Source of the DNA: VGBV01 sp963780395
GTDB taxonomy: Bacteria > Actinomycetota > Thermoleophilia > Solirubrobacterales > 70-9
Length of the DNA: 64,000 nt
Direction: 5' to 3'
Assembly (NCBI GenBank): GCA_963780395.1
Contig: CAWABY010000011.1
Location: forward strand, 124,001-188,000
Below the pieces are notes generated by a model, which saw only the letters and a list, made by a program, of their open reading frames with translations, was not told the DNA's origin and did no database searches. The position numbers and the translations under genes are program-made. This document shows, piece after piece, positions 44,996 to 54,172 of this stretch (its first letter is position 1; each line of letters opens with the position of its first letter).

Positions 44996-46444
44996 ATGAC
45001 ATCCCAGGGCGAGCAAACACTTCTGATCCTCGGCGCCAGCGGCGACCTGGCGGGGCGACTGCTCGTCCCCGGCCTGGGCGACCTCGTCGCCAGCGGTGCC
45101 GTCGAAGACGTCTCGCTGGTGGGCACCGATGTCCACGACTGGGACGACGAACGCTGGCGCTCCCGGGTGGCCGAGTCGTTCGCGGCCGCGGGCGCGACCG
45201 GTGATCGGCTCGACGCGGTGGCGAAATCGACGCGCCACATCAAGGCCGATGTCACCGCGGAGAGCGAGTGGCGCCGAGTGCTCGACGCCTGCGACGGCAG
45301 TGTCGTGATCTACTTCGCGCTGCCGCCGGCCGTTACCGAGCGTGCCTGCCAGGCCCTGACCGGCATCGAGCCACCACCGGGGACCCGGCTGGTCTTCGAG
45401 AAGCCGTTCGGCACCGACGCCGCCAGCGCGAAGGCGCTGAACCAGCTGGTGACTCGCATCGTTCCCGAGGAGCGCGTCTTCCGGGTCGACCACTTCCTCG
45501 GGACCTCCGCGATCTTGAACATCGCCGGCCTGCGGTTCGCGAACCGCATCTTCGAGCCGCTGATGTCCGCCGAGCACGTCGAGAGCGTGGACATCGTCTT
45601 TGACGAGACCCTCGGGCTGGAGGGTCGCGCCGGCTACTACGAGGACACCGGTGCACTGATCGACATGATCCAGAGCCACCTCCTCCAGGTGATGTCCGTC
45701 GTGGCGATGGATCCACCGAGCACGATCGGCGAGCGCGACGTCCGCGACGCCAAGGCGGCCATCCTGCGCGCCACCAACGTCCGGGACGGCGATCCGGTCG
45801 CCAACAGCTTCCGCGCCCGCTATACGGCCGGAGAGGTCGACGGGCGCCGGCTGTCCTCCTACGTCGATGAGGACGGCGTCCGCGCCGACAGGAAGACAGA
45901 GACGCTCGCCGAGGTCGTGCTGGAGATCCACACCCGGCGGTGGGCCGGGGTTCCGTTCCGGCTGCGCTCCGGCAAGGCCCTCAGCAATCCGCGCCAGGAG
46001 GTGGTGGTCACCTTCAAGAGGGCCCCGCACATCCCGACGGGCTTCATCGGTGGCGATCAGCCGGACAGGCTACACATCGGCATCGCCTTGGATGCCGGCC
46101 GCGTGACACTCGAGCTCAACGTCAACGGCCCCGGCGACCCCCGGGAGATCGACCCGGTGACCATCGACACGGGCTTCGCACCGGGTGAGCTGCGGGAGTA
46201 CGGGGAGGTACTCAAGAGCATCCTGGCCGGCGACCCGATCCTCTCCGTGCGCGGCGACATGGCGGTAGAGAGCTGGCGAATCATCGAGCCGGTCCTCGAG
46301 GCTTGGCGAGACGACCGGGTGCCGCTGGAGGAGTACCCCGCCGGCAGCACGGGGCCTGACGGGTGGCCGCTCTCGGGGGTGTCGCCGGCCCCCGCCTCCG
46401 TCGCCACCCCGCAACGCGTCGCGGCGGATCGCGATGACGGCTGA
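44996..46444 (+). CDS. zwf: Glucose-6-phosphate dehydrogenase family protein
   Basis: 482 residues from ATG 44996. NADP motif LLILGASGDLAGRLLVPGLG; substrate strand RLVFEKPFGTDAASAKALNQ; active-site RVDHFLGTSAILNIAGLRFA with the catalytic His of DHFLG. The downstream NRIFEPL and SVVAMDPP, and LRSGKALSNPRQEVVVTFKR, are all in the expected order. The family's DHYLGKE Lys is Thr here (GTSA), a substitution in a conserved substrate-contact position. First enzyme of the oxidative pentose phosphate route, making NADPH. Its end overlaps the aldose epimerase by 11 bases. Confidence 0.88.
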   Translation: MTSQGEQTLLILGASGDLAGRLLVPGLGDLVASGAVEDVSLVGTDVHDWDDERWRSRVAESFAAAGATGDRLDAVAKSTRHIKADVTAESEWRRVLDACDGSVVIYFALPPAVTERACQALTGIEPPPGTRLVFEKPFGTDAASAKALNQLVTRIVPEERVFRVDHFLGTSAILNIAGLRFANRIFEPLMSAEHVESVDIVFDETLGLEGRAGYYEDTGALIDMIQSHLLQVMSVVAMDPPSTIGERDVRDAKAAILRATNVRDGDPVANSFRARYTAGEVDGRRLSSYVDEDGVRADRKTETLAEVVLEIHTRRWAGVPFRLRSGKALSNPRQEVVVTFKRAPHIPTGFIGGDQPDRLHIGIALDAGRVTLELNVNGPGDPREIDPVTIDTGFAPGELREYGEVLKSILAGDPILSVRGDMAVESWRIIEPVLEAWRDDRVPLEEYPAGSTGPDGWPLSGVSPAPASVATPQRVAADRDDG

Positions 46445-47372
46445 GACGAGATCCCCAGCGAGAGTCCTTCCTTCGGGGGAGCAATTTGAGATCAACGCCG
46501 GAGGGCAGCGCGCCACCATCGTCGAGGTCGGTGGCGGCCTCAGGGAGTATGTGGTGGACGGTCGTCCCGTTCTCGATCCATATGCGGCCGACCGGATACG
46601 CGACGGCGCCCACGGCGCGCCGCTCATCCCGTGGCCAAACCGACTCGAGGACGGCCGGTACTCCTTCGACGGCACGACCTATCAGGTACCGCTGACCGAG
46701 CCGGAGAAGCGGAACGCCATCCACGGGTTCGTCCTCTGGCAGCCGTGGGAGGCAGCCGAACGCGATGCCGGTCGCGTCGTGATGACGACGCACCTCTATC
46801 CGCGCGAGGGCTACCCCTTCACGCTCGGGATCCGGATCTCGTATGAGCTCGGGCCCAAAGGCCTCACGGTCGCCACGACTGCCCAGAACCTCGGCGACCG
46901 TGCCTGTCCTTATGGACACGGCCAGCATCCCTACCTCTCGCCCGGTAGCGGCTACATCGACGCCTGCACGCTGCAGCTGAGCGGCAGCACGCGGATTGTC
47001 ACTGACCCGGAGCGCCAACTGCCGATCGGCCGCGAACCCGTCGAAGGCACGGACTTCGACTTCCTGGAGCCTCGAGGCCTGGGCGAGGCTCGCATCGACC
47101 ACGCGTTCACCGATCTCGTCCGCGACTGCGACGGCCGGGCGTGGACCCGCCTCTGGGGCCCCGACGGGGGATGCGCGGAGCTCTGGGTCGATGACAAGTA
47201 CGGCTTCGTTGAGACCTATACAGGCGACACCCTCGCCCCCGACCGCGCGCGCCGGGGCCTTGGGACGGAGCCGATGACTTGTTCGCCGAATGGGTTCGCC
47301 AGCGGAGACCGTGTCATCCGGTTGGAGCCGGGCGAATCCGTGACCACCACCTGGGGGGCCTGCCTCTCATGA
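46434..47372 (+). CDS. Aldose 1-epimerase (galactose mutarotase) family protein
   Basis: 312 residues. The fold is recognised by GGLREYVVDGRPVLDPYAAD, NRLEDGRYSFDGTTYQVPLT, KRNAIHGFVLWQPWEA (substrate His) and YGHGQHPYLSPGSGYIDACT (catalytic His), with the catalytic Glu in KYGFVETYTGDT. It interconverts anomers of a hexose or hexose phosphate. With PfkB kinase and zwf upstream, it completes a small sugar-handling unit; whether the substrate is glucose, glucose-6-phosphate or another aldose cannot be told. Confidence 0.9.
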   Translation: MTAETRSPARVLPSGEQFEINAGGQRATIVEVGGGLREYVVDGRPVLDPYAADRIRDGAHGAPLIPWPNRLEDGRYSFDGTTYQVPLTEPEKRNAIHGFVLWQPWEAAERDAGRVVMTTHLYPREGYPFTLGIRISYELGPKGLTVATTAQNLGDRACPYGHGQHPYLSPGSGYIDACTLQLSGSTRIVTDPERQLPIGREPVEGTDFDFLEPRGLGEARIDHAFTDLVRDCDGRAWTRLWGPDGGCAELWVDDKYGFVETYTGDTLAPDRARRGLGTEPMTCSPNGFASGDRVIRLEPGESVTTTWGACLS

Positions 47373-47465
47373 ACACGCACCCTGTCGGAGCACACCAGTA
47401 CGGATACGACTTCCTGCAGGCGGTGCTCCTCCTGACCTGAATGCCATGTAAGTGGGGAGTAGGCC

Positions 47466-47522
47466 CTCGAAACCCGTCAGGGGCCGTCAGGTCGCTCGTG
47501 GATTCGAATCCCACCCCCTCCG
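47466..47522 (+). repeat. Isolated 3' half of tRNA-Ser(CGA): likely integration scar (att site)
   Basis: The piece starts in an anticodon loop CTCGAAA (anticodon CGA) and keeps the 3' anticodon stem CCCGT, a long variable arm as in tRNA-Ser, T-arm GTGGA-TTCGAAT-CCCAC and acceptor strand CCCCTCC plus G. The 5' half (GGAGGGG acceptor, D-arm, 5' anticodon stem ACGGG) is not upstream. Such half-tRNAs are left where an integrase recombined at the tRNA 3' end. No integrase gene and no intact tRNA-Ser lie in the window. Confidence 0.65.
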
Positions 47523-49498
47523 CCTGATGACCCCGAGAAGGGGCTTGCCGACCGGAACTCGGCGACGATGATCCGGGCGGCGGCCTCGATCAGCGCCAGG
47601 TGTGAGAACGCCTGTGGGAAGTTCCCGAGGTGGCGGCCCGTGCCGGGGTCGAACTCCTCGGCGTAGAGGCCAAGCGGGGAGGAGATGCGGAGCAGCCGCT
47701 CCATCAGGTCGCGGGCGCGCTGCCATTCGCCCACTATCGCAAGCGCCGAGACAAGCCAGAACGAGCAGATCAAGAAGCTCCCCTCCTTGCCGGATAGGCC
47801 GTCGTCGAGCTCGTCGGTCCGATAGCGCAGCACGAAGCCGTCCTCGGTCAGGTCGTCCTCGATCGCCTCGACCGACTTGCGCAGTCGTTCGTCATCCGGG
47901 GGCAGAAAGCCGAAGAGCGCCGCGAGCAGCGTGGACGCATCGAGCGCGTCGGTGTCGTAGTGCTGACGGAGAACACCGTCTCGGATTCCGTGCTCGAGAA
48001 TGTCCTCCTTGATCTCATCCGCGGTCGCAGCCCATTCCGACTCGAGCTCGGGATCGCCGCGAATCGCTGCGAGCCTCGACGCACGGTCCAAGGCCACCCA
48101 GCACATCAGCTTCGAGGAGACGTAGTGCCAGGGCTTGCCGCGGGCCTCCCAGATCCCTTGGTCCGACTTCCTCCACACCGCGCTTGCACACTCGGCCTGT
48201 GACTGGACGATCGGCCATAGCCTTCTCGGCAGGCGCCCTGAGTGTCGTGTGTGCAGGAGGATCGAGTCGAGGACCGCGCCGAAGACGTCGTTCTGGCGCT
48301 GGTCGAAGGCGGCGTTTCCGACCCGCACCGGTCTCGCCCCCGCGTAGCCGGACAGCTCGTCTCGCGTGGATTCGGTGAGGTCGCGTCTGCCGTCGATCCC
48401 GTACATGATCTGCAACGCACCGTCCTCGTTCGGCTCCAGATCGGCGACGAATTGCACGAACTCGTCGGCTTCCCAGTCGAGGTTCAGAAATTGGAGTGCC
48501 CGGAGGGTGAAGGTCGCGTCGCGGACCCATGTGAAGCGATAGTCCCAGTTGCGTTCCCCGCCGGGGGTCTCGGGCAGGGAGGTGGTGAGCGCCGCGACCG
48601 TGGCGCCGGTTGGCATGTAGGTCAGCCCCTTGATCGTCAGGGCGGAGCGTTGGACCGCATCCCGGAACCGGTGGTCCGGCAGCAGCGCCCGTCCCAGCCA
48701 GGCACGCCAGTAGCGAGTCGTGGCGGCCAGCCGGGCGTTCGCCTCGTCGACGTTCTCGGGTGAGACGAGTTGATCCGCCCATGACAGCGAGCAGTACGCC
48801 TGCTCACCCTTCGTCAGGGTATGCCGCGCCCGGACCGTGTCTCCCTCGATGCCGAGGGCCATGTCGGTTCGCAGGCGGACCGTCTGCTCGGCGCCTGTGG
48901 CGTCCGCGACGTGACGGTCGCCTTCGACCAGGGACCACTCCGCCGGCGTTCGTCCATAGTCGAATACGGGCTCGCAGATGAGCTCGACTTCGACGCTTCC
49001 CTCGAGGCAGAGCACATTGCGTACGAGCATGTGGTCGCCGTCGTCGTCTGCCGGTGGGCGCGTGTGGGGGGTGACCTCGTCCTCGCCGTCCCCCGGACCC
49101 ATGGTGAGCGCGTCGCGGACCAGAATCCAGCCCGTCGGCGTGTTCCAGGTGGTTCCCAGCGTGTTCGTCCCCGGCTCGTAGCTCCGGGCGGTGGGAACGT
49201 GGATCCCGAACGGCCCCACCCGGAAGGTCCCGGCCTCACGATCGAGCAGGCTGCTGAAGATGCTCGGCGAGTCGAAGCTCGGCACACAGAGCCAATCGAC
49301 GGCGCCGTCGGGTGCGACGAGCGCTCCGGTATGGCAGTTCGAGAGGAACGCGTAATCGGCGATCGGGGGGAATGGCGACGGAGCTGCAGCGGACTGCGGC
49401 TTGCGCCCCGACTTTGCCCGCGAGGGTGGCTCCGAGCTCTCGGGACCACCCCCTTCAGCACCTTCAGGAGCGGGCTCCCTGGAGCTTCTCGTGGACAT
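47477..49498 (-). CDS. Glycoside hydrolase family 15 (glucoamylase/trehalase-like)
   Basis: About 673 residues from ATG 49498, behind AAGGAGG (49505-49511 complement). GH15 landmarks: ADYAFLSNCHTGALVAPDGA near the N-terminus; NWDYRFTWVRDATFTLRALQ; LSGYAGARPVRVGNAAFDQR with QNDVFGAVLD; catalytic Glu of ALVERLLRISSPLGLYAEEF-type region (SSPLGLYAEEFDPGTGRHLG). It hydrolyses alpha-glucosides such as trehalose or maltodextrins in the cytoplasm, as there is no signal peptide. The last ~16 codons are the complement of the tRNA-Ser half, so the C-terminus is chimeric; the enzyme domain ends before it. Confidence 0.93.
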   Translation of the reverse strand: MSTRSSREPAPEGAEGGGPESSEPPSRAKSGRKPQSAAAPSPFPPIADYAFLSNCHTGALVAPDGAVDWLCVPSFDSPSIFSSLLDREAGTFRVGPFGIHVPTARSYEPGTNTLGTTWNTPTGWILVRDALTMGPGDGEDEVTPHTRPPADDDGDHMLVRNVLCLEGSVEVELICEPVFDYGRTPAEWSLVEGDRHVADATGAEQTVRLRTDMALGIEGDTVRARHTLTKGEQAYCSLSWADQLVSPENVDEANARLAATTRYWRAWLGRALLPDHRFRDAVQRSALTIKGLTYMPTGATVAALTTSLPETPGGERNWDYRFTWVRDATFTLRALQFLNLDWEADEFVQFVADLEPNEDGALQIMYGIDGRRDLTESTRDELSGYAGARPVRVGNAAFDQRQNDVFGAVLDSILLHTRHSGRLPRRLWPIVQSQAECASAVWRKSDQGIWEARGKPWHYVSSKLMCWVALDRASRLAAIRGDPELESEWAATADEIKEDILEHGIRDGVLRQHYDTDALDASTLLAALFGFLPPDDERLRKSVEAIEDDLTEDGFVLRYRTDELDDGLSGKEGSFLICSFWLVSALAIVGEWQRARDLMERLLRISSPLGLYAEEFDPGTGRHLGNFPQAFSHLALIEAAARIIVAEFRSASPFSGSSGGGGGIRIHERPDGP

Positions 49499-49696
49499 CT
49501 CCACCTCCTTGGTCGTCGTCCCGGGAGAGTGACAGACGACCGGGTGAGCGGTCGTCGTCCATTCTTGGTGATCTTCGGCACGTCACCGATCGCCTTGGTC
49601 TCGACGCTCTCGGCGCGATTGAAGGCGAAACGACCGCACTAGCCGAGACGCGGCAGCGCGCGCTGGTCGATCCGACCGCGTCGGTATCAAGAGCGA

Positions 49697-50800
49697 GTGG
49701 CCAGCCCACAGTCCTCCTCGTCCGCCGGCGACGGCGGTCGCCCCGAGGTCGATGTCTCGATCTCGGTCCGGACGATCCTGCTGGTCGCCGCCGTGGTCGC
49801 GATCGCGTGGGCCCTCGTCTCGATCGCGGAAGTCATACTCGTGATCTTCGTCTCCACCTTCAGCATCGCCGTGTTCTCGCCGGTGGTCGACGCGATGGAG
49901 CAGCGTCTACGGTGGAGCCGGGGGTTGTGCTCCACGGTGCTGGTGTTGGGGATCGGGATCATTCTCAGCGCCGTCCTGCTCGTCCTGGTGCAGGCGATGA
50001 GCGGCGCGGTACGTGGTTTCAGTGCCGACCTGCCGCAGATCGTGGACGAGATCCGGCAAAGCGATGTGGGGAGCGCCATCAACGACGAGAGCGACGCGCT
50101 CGACACGCTGAAGGAGAACGCGAGCGAGATCACCGGCGGGGTGTCCAAGGCGGCGGGCGGCGTCACCGACATCGGAGTCTCGGCCTTGGGGGCGATTACG
50201 CTCTTCTTCTCCGTCATCTTCCTGACGCTCTTCGGGCTGATCGACGAAAAGCGCATGCGGGCCTGGATCGGGAGCCTGATGTACACGGACAAGCGGGACC
50301 GTTACACGCAGGTGGCTGATCGGATCGTCCACACGACCTCGCGCTACATGCTCGGCAACCTGGCCATCTCGGTGGTCTGCGGGACCGTCTACGGCGTCAC
50401 CGCGCTGATCCTCGGGCTTCCGTACCCGCTCGCCCTGGCGCTGATCGCAGGCTTCCTCGACCTCATCCCCAACATCGGGGCCACGATCGCCGGCATCATC
50501 ATCGGGTTCGTCGCGCTCTCGGTCGGCGTCGGCGCCCTGATCGCCATCGTGATCGTGATGGTGGTCTACCAGCAGATCGAGAACTACATACTGCAGCCCA
50601 CGATCATCGGGAAGGCGGCCCGGGTCTCCGGCTTCACAGTGCTCACCAGCGTCCTGGCGTTCGGGGCGCTCTTCGGAATCATCGGGGCGGTCATCGCCGT
50701 CCCGATCGCGGCCGCGATCCAGATCCTCGTCGAGGAGTTCACCGCCGACCGCCGGGCTCGGATCGCCGCTGCGGACGCCGCCGAGCAGCAGCCCGCTTAA
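49697..50800 (+). CDS. AI-2E family transporter (UPF0118/PerM type)
   Basis: 367 residues from GTG 49697. Eight membrane helices are expected: ILLVAAVVAIAWALVSIAEV near the start, a long loop with DEIRQSDVGSAINDESDALD, and the family's core YMLGNLAISVVCGTVYGVTA, LIAGFLDLIPNIGATIAGII and ENYILQPTIIGKAARVSGFT (the N-Y-x-L-x-P motif). Members export small molecules such as autoinducer-2 or act as Na+/H+ antiporters; the function here is unknown. Divergent from GH15, 198 bases apart. Confidence 0.9.
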   Translation: MASPQSSSSAGDGGRPEVDVSISVRTILLVAAVVAIAWALVSIAEVILVIFVSTFSIAVFSPVVDAMEQRLRWSRGLCSTVLVLGIGIILSAVLLVLVQAMSGAVRGFSADLPQIVDEIRQSDVGSAINDESDALDTLKENASEITGGVSKAAGGVTDIGVSALGAITLFFSVIFLTLFGLIDEKRMRAWIGSLMYTDKRDRYTQVADRIVHTTSRYMLGNLAISVVCGTVYGVTALILGLPYPLALALIAGFLDLIPNIGATIAGIIIGFVALSVGVGALIAIVIVMVVYQQIENYILQPTIIGKAARVSGFTVLTSVLAFGALFGIIGAVIAVPIAAAIQILVEEFTADRRARIAAADAAEQQPA

Positions 50801-50841
50801 CCGCTCGCCTCATCCGCACCAGGCTCCGTCCGGGAGAATCT

Positions 50842-51885
50842 ATGGTCGTGGCCCCGGTACCGAGCGAGCATCCGCGCATCACGCGCGGCGCGATCCTGAA
50901 GCGCTTGCTGGCGGTGACCGTGGCCGGGCTGGCGCTCTACGGGGTCGCGCCCCAGCTCGAGGAGGTGCTCGGCAGCTCGTCGCGCCTGCGTGAGATCGAG
51001 CCAGGCTGGTTCGCGGTGATGGCCGTGGCCCAGGGCGCGAGCCTCTTTTGCATGTGTGCCGTGCAGCGAATCGCCACTGGGGAGCATCGCTGGGGGCCAT
51101 TCCTGCGTTCCTACCTCGTCGGCAACGCGGCCAGCAAACTCCTGCCCGGCGGTGCCGCCACGTCGGCTGCGCTCCAGTACGAGATGCTCTCGCAGGAGGG
51201 GGTCCCGCCCGGCCGCGCTGCGTCCGGCATGACCGCCGCCTCGCTGATCGTGTTCGGCACCCTGCTGCTCTTGAACATGCTGGCGTTACCGCTGGTGGTA
51301 CTGGGCGTGGCTGTGCCCGCGAAGCTGCTGGCGGCGGCGTGGGTCTCCGCGGTGCTGTTGCTCGCCATCGTTCTGATCGGCTGGCTCGCGCTGAAGGGCG
51401 ACGGTTTCCTGACCGCCGTCGGCCGAGCGGCACAGTGGAGCGTCAACAAGCTGAGGAGGCGCTCCGAGCCCGTGCAGGATCTTCCCAAGCGGCTGCTCGA
51501 CCAGCGCACCGCTGTCGCCGAGGCCGTGGGCAGTAACTGGTGGCAGGCGCTGCTCGCCGCAGGCGGCAAATGGGTGTTCGACTACCTCACGCTCGTCTTC
51601 GCTCTTGCCGCCGTGGGCGCACACCCCAACGGCGCGCTGGTGCTCGTCGCCTACTCGGCGGCATCGCTGCTCGGACAGCTCCCGCTCACGCCCGGCGGGC
51701 TCGGCGTAGTCGAGGCAGGACTCACCGGCACACTCGCGCTGATCGGCGTGAACGGCGGTTCAGCCGTGCTGGCCACACTCGCGTATCGGCTCTTCAACTA
51801 CTGGCTGTACCTGCCGGCTGGCCTCGTCGGCCTGATCCTGCACAGGCGCTCCCGCCGCTCCCCGCAACCCTCTCCAAGCGGGTGA
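50842..51885 (+). CDS. UPF0104 / YbhN-like flippase protein
   Basis: 347 residues from ATG 50842, 41 bases after the AI-2E gene. Helices include LAVTVAGLALYGVAPQLEEV (amphipathic start), NAASKLLPGGAATSAALQYE (the P-G-G motif of the first half), LLLNMLALPLVVLGVAVPAK, and LLGQLPLTPGGLGVVEAGLT, the second-half PGGxGxxE motif. C-terminal RRSRRSPQPSPSG tail. Third member of this family in the window. Role as for the others: a flippase-like envelope protein with no synthase domain. Confidence 0.88.
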   Translation: MVVAPVPSEHPRITRGAILKRLLAVTVAGLALYGVAPQLEEVLGSSSRLREIEPGWFAVMAVAQGASLFCMCAVQRIATGEHRWGPFLRSYLVGNAASKLLPGGAATSAALQYEMLSQEGVPPGRAASGMTAASLIVFGTLLLLNMLALPLVVLGVAVPAKLLAAAWVSAVLLLAIVLIGWLALKGDGFLTAVGRAAQWSVNKLRRRSEPVQDLPKRLLDQRTAVAEAVGSNWWQALLAAGGKWVFDYLTLVFALAAVGAHPNGALVLVAYSAASLLGQLPLTPGGLGVVEAGLTGTLALIGVNGGSAVLATLAYRLFNYWLYLPAGLVGLILHRRSRRSPQPSPSG

Positions 51886-52048
51886 TCCGCGCATGCTCCC
51901 CACCACACGGAGTGCTGCTCGCGGTTAAGGAGCGCGTCGCGAAGGTTCGGCGGTGGGTGATTCGGCGTTCTCAGGCCACACCTTGCTGGCGGGAACCGCC
52001 GCCCGCATCACCCGGTTGAGGTGAGAGTGAATCTGTCGGCTCGGGTGA

Positions 52049-53437
52049 TCAGATGTCAGTCTTCGCCTCTAGGAGGCCGTCCTCGACGGCGCTTGCAAAC
52101 CTCTTGTAATCCCGGTCGTTCTGCTCCGCGTAGGCCTCGGAGAACTCGCAGATCGCGCGGTCGAAGGAGTCACCCTTTCCCAGATACGCGGCGATCGCGA
52201 TGCGGTCCCCGGAGCGGGCGTGGGCGCGGGCGAGCGTCCAGCCGCAGAGCTTCGCGTAGAGCGTCATCCCTTTCGGGTTCATCTTCTCGACCTCCGCCGA
52301 CCCCTTGCCGTCCCAGAGCTGGCGGACGTAGAAGTCGCGGCTCTTGCCGTCAGGCCCGTCGGAGGTCACCCAACCGAGGAAGATGTCGCTCGCCGCCTGC
52401 ATCAGGCGCTGCCCCTCGACCACGCGCCGCCCCTGTTGCTCGAACTCGCTTGCGCCGCCGAATGGCTCGAGGACGGAGTCCTGAGCCTCCTTCGCCTGGA
52501 GGAAGAGCGGGTCCTGCGAGTCGCGACCCAGCAAGAGCAGGATCCACGCCCGAGTCCCCACGCTTCCGACCCCGACCACCTTGTGGGCGGCGTCCGCGAA
52601 TCGATAGCCGTCGACCACCTGGCGGACGTCGTGGCTGAGAGTGTCCGTGTAGGCCGCGAGCACCGCCCGCAGCCGCTGCTCGACGATCGCGGGGTCCACC
52701 TCGAACATCTCGTCGATCGGGACGATCAGGGGCGGGTCGCTGACGATCCGGATCTCGCCGTTCTCCTCTCGGGTGAGCTTGTTGAACGCCCGCAGGCGGT
52801 TCTTGGCCTCCGCCTTGGCGACGTTCTTGTCGATGTTCTTCGCCTGGCTGCGGCCCACCTGTGAGCGGTACTGCTGCAGGGCCTCCAGATCGAGTCGCTC
52901 GTACCAGACGTCGAGGGTGCCCATCGAGGCCAGCCGGCGCATCTGCTCCCGGTACTCCCTCGCCGCAGTCGTCACTGCGGAGCGGGTCTCGCGGCCCTTG
53001 AACCCGAGGTTGCGACCCGCGACCGAGAAGCTGGCGGCGAGGCGCTTCAGATCCCACTCGAACGGACCAGGGTGGGTCTCGTCGAAGTCGTTGATGTCGA
53101 AGATCAGGCGCCGGTCCGGGGCAGCGAAGGCGCCGAAGTTGGACAGGTGCGCGTCGCCGCAGAGCTGAACCCGGAGCCCCGAAGTCGGGGTCTCCGCGAG
53201 GTCGGCCGACATGATCGCGGCCGCCCCGCGATAGAACGTGAACGCCGAAGCCAGCATTCGACCGTGGCGGATCGGGACGAGATCCTGCACCCGCGTCTCA
53301 TCCTGCCGCTCGAGCGTGTTCACGGGATCGGGGCGGTCCGACTGCGGCTCCCACGCTGCATGGCTCGAGCGAGGCGTCTTCCGCCGCGCGGCCTTTCCCG
53401 CTTCCTGGCGCTCTCTTGGGGTCAGGGCTTCGGCCAT
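52049..53437 (-). CDS. DUF2252-family protein (kinase-fold relative)
   Basis: 462 residues from ATG 53437 (MAEALTPRERQEAGKAARRK). Family landmarks: PIRHGRMLASAFTFYRGAAA, VQLCGDAHLSNFGAFAAPDR (the D-x-H-x-x-N motif reminiscent of aminoglycoside phosphotransferase-fold catalytic loops), IFDINDFDETHPGPFEWDLK (second metal-binding D), and KSRDFYVRQLWDGKGSAEVE. DUF2252 is widespread in actinobacteria and related to protein-kinase-like folds; the biochemical role is unknown. It is convergent with the flippase-like gene across 163 bases that hold no recognisable element. Confidence 0.88.
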   Translation of the reverse strand: MAEALTPRERQEAGKAARRKTPRSSHAAWEPQSDRPDPVNTLERQDETRVQDLVPIRHGRMLASAFTFYRGAAAIMSADLAETPTSGLRVQLCGDAHLSNFGAFAAPDRRLIFDINDFDETHPGPFEWDLKRLAASFSVAGRNLGFKGRETRSAVTTAAREYREQMRRLASMGTLDVWYERLDLEALQQYRSQVGRSQAKNIDKNVAKAEAKNRLRAFNKLTREENGEIRIVSDPPLIVPIDEMFEVDPAIVEQRLRAVLAAYTDTLSHDVRQVVDGYRFADAAHKVVGVGSVGTRAWILLLLGRDSQDPLFLQAKEAQDSVLEPFGGASEFEQQGRRVVEGQRLMQAASDIFLGWVTSDGPDGKSRDFYVRQLWDGKGSAEVEKMNPKGMTLYAKLCGWTLARAHARSGDRIAIAAYLGKGDSFDRAICEFSEAYAEQNDRDYKRFASAVEDGLLEAKTDI

Positions 53438-53610
53438 GAGGAACCATTTTGGCGCCGCCCGACGGCCGGCCGGCGGTGCTCGTACACCGCAACCCGACCT
53501 GGGGCTATCTGTTCCTGCCGCGACCGGGCTCGAGATCACTCAAAACGTGTGACGACCGCTCACCCCCTCACCCATCACGCTCCTCCTGACAAATCCACAG
53601 GAGGTTGAAA

Positions 53611-54049
53611 ATGGCACTATCGGATGACCTTAAGAAGCTTGCGGACCGCGCCAAGGAGGCCGAGGACCGGGCGGCGAAGGCGCGTGAGAAGGCCCGGACT
53701 GACATCGAGGCCGACCGCGACGCCGCCCGGGCGGCCGGCGAGGAGGAGGCCAAGGCGCTGCGCGAGACGGCCGAGGACGCCAAGAGCGACGTCTCGGATT
53801 GGTGGACACGACGTTCAGCGGTCCTGGGACGAGGCCGTGAAGGCGGCCCGCGAGGACATTGCCAACAGGAAGGCGGAGCACGACGTGCACAAGGCACAGC
53901 GAAGGGCCGACCGGGCCGAGGACGACGCCAAGTTCGCGATCGACTTCGCCTACTCGGCGATCGGCGAGGCCGAGTACGCGGTTCTGGACGCGACCCTGGC
54001 AAGGAAAGAGGCCGTGGAGCTGTCGGAGCAGGCGGATGCAACCGCCTGA
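53611..54049 (+). CDS. Small Ala/Glu-rich coiled-coil protein, frameshifted
   Basis: Start ATG 53611 with a strong Shine-Dalgarno AGGAGG (53599-53604). The first frame reads LSDDLKKLADRAKEAEDRAA then AGEEEAKALRETAEDAKSDV; near 53808 one base too many (SDWWT|DVQRSWDEAVK) shifts to the frame that continues EDIANRKAEHDVHKAQRRAD and EAEYAVLDATLARKEAVELS. Total ~145 residues, almost entirely helical with heptad repeats. Similar small helical proteins are linked to stress or cell-envelope tethering, but there is no named family here. A start at TTG 53605 would add two residues. Confidence 0.72.
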
Positions 54050-54172
54050 GACGGCTGCTCGGTCAGCGCGACCGCGGCGCGGAGGGCTCCGGCCCCCGGA
54101 GGCCTCCGCGTCCGCTCGGGCATGGCCTCAACCCCGAGCACCGACCCAACCGCGACGTGTCATGAAAGAGGC

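Noticed and set aside
47400..47522. An intact tRNA-Ser gene.
   Set aside because: The 5' acceptor strand, D-arm and 5' anticodon stem are absent; only the 3' half is present.
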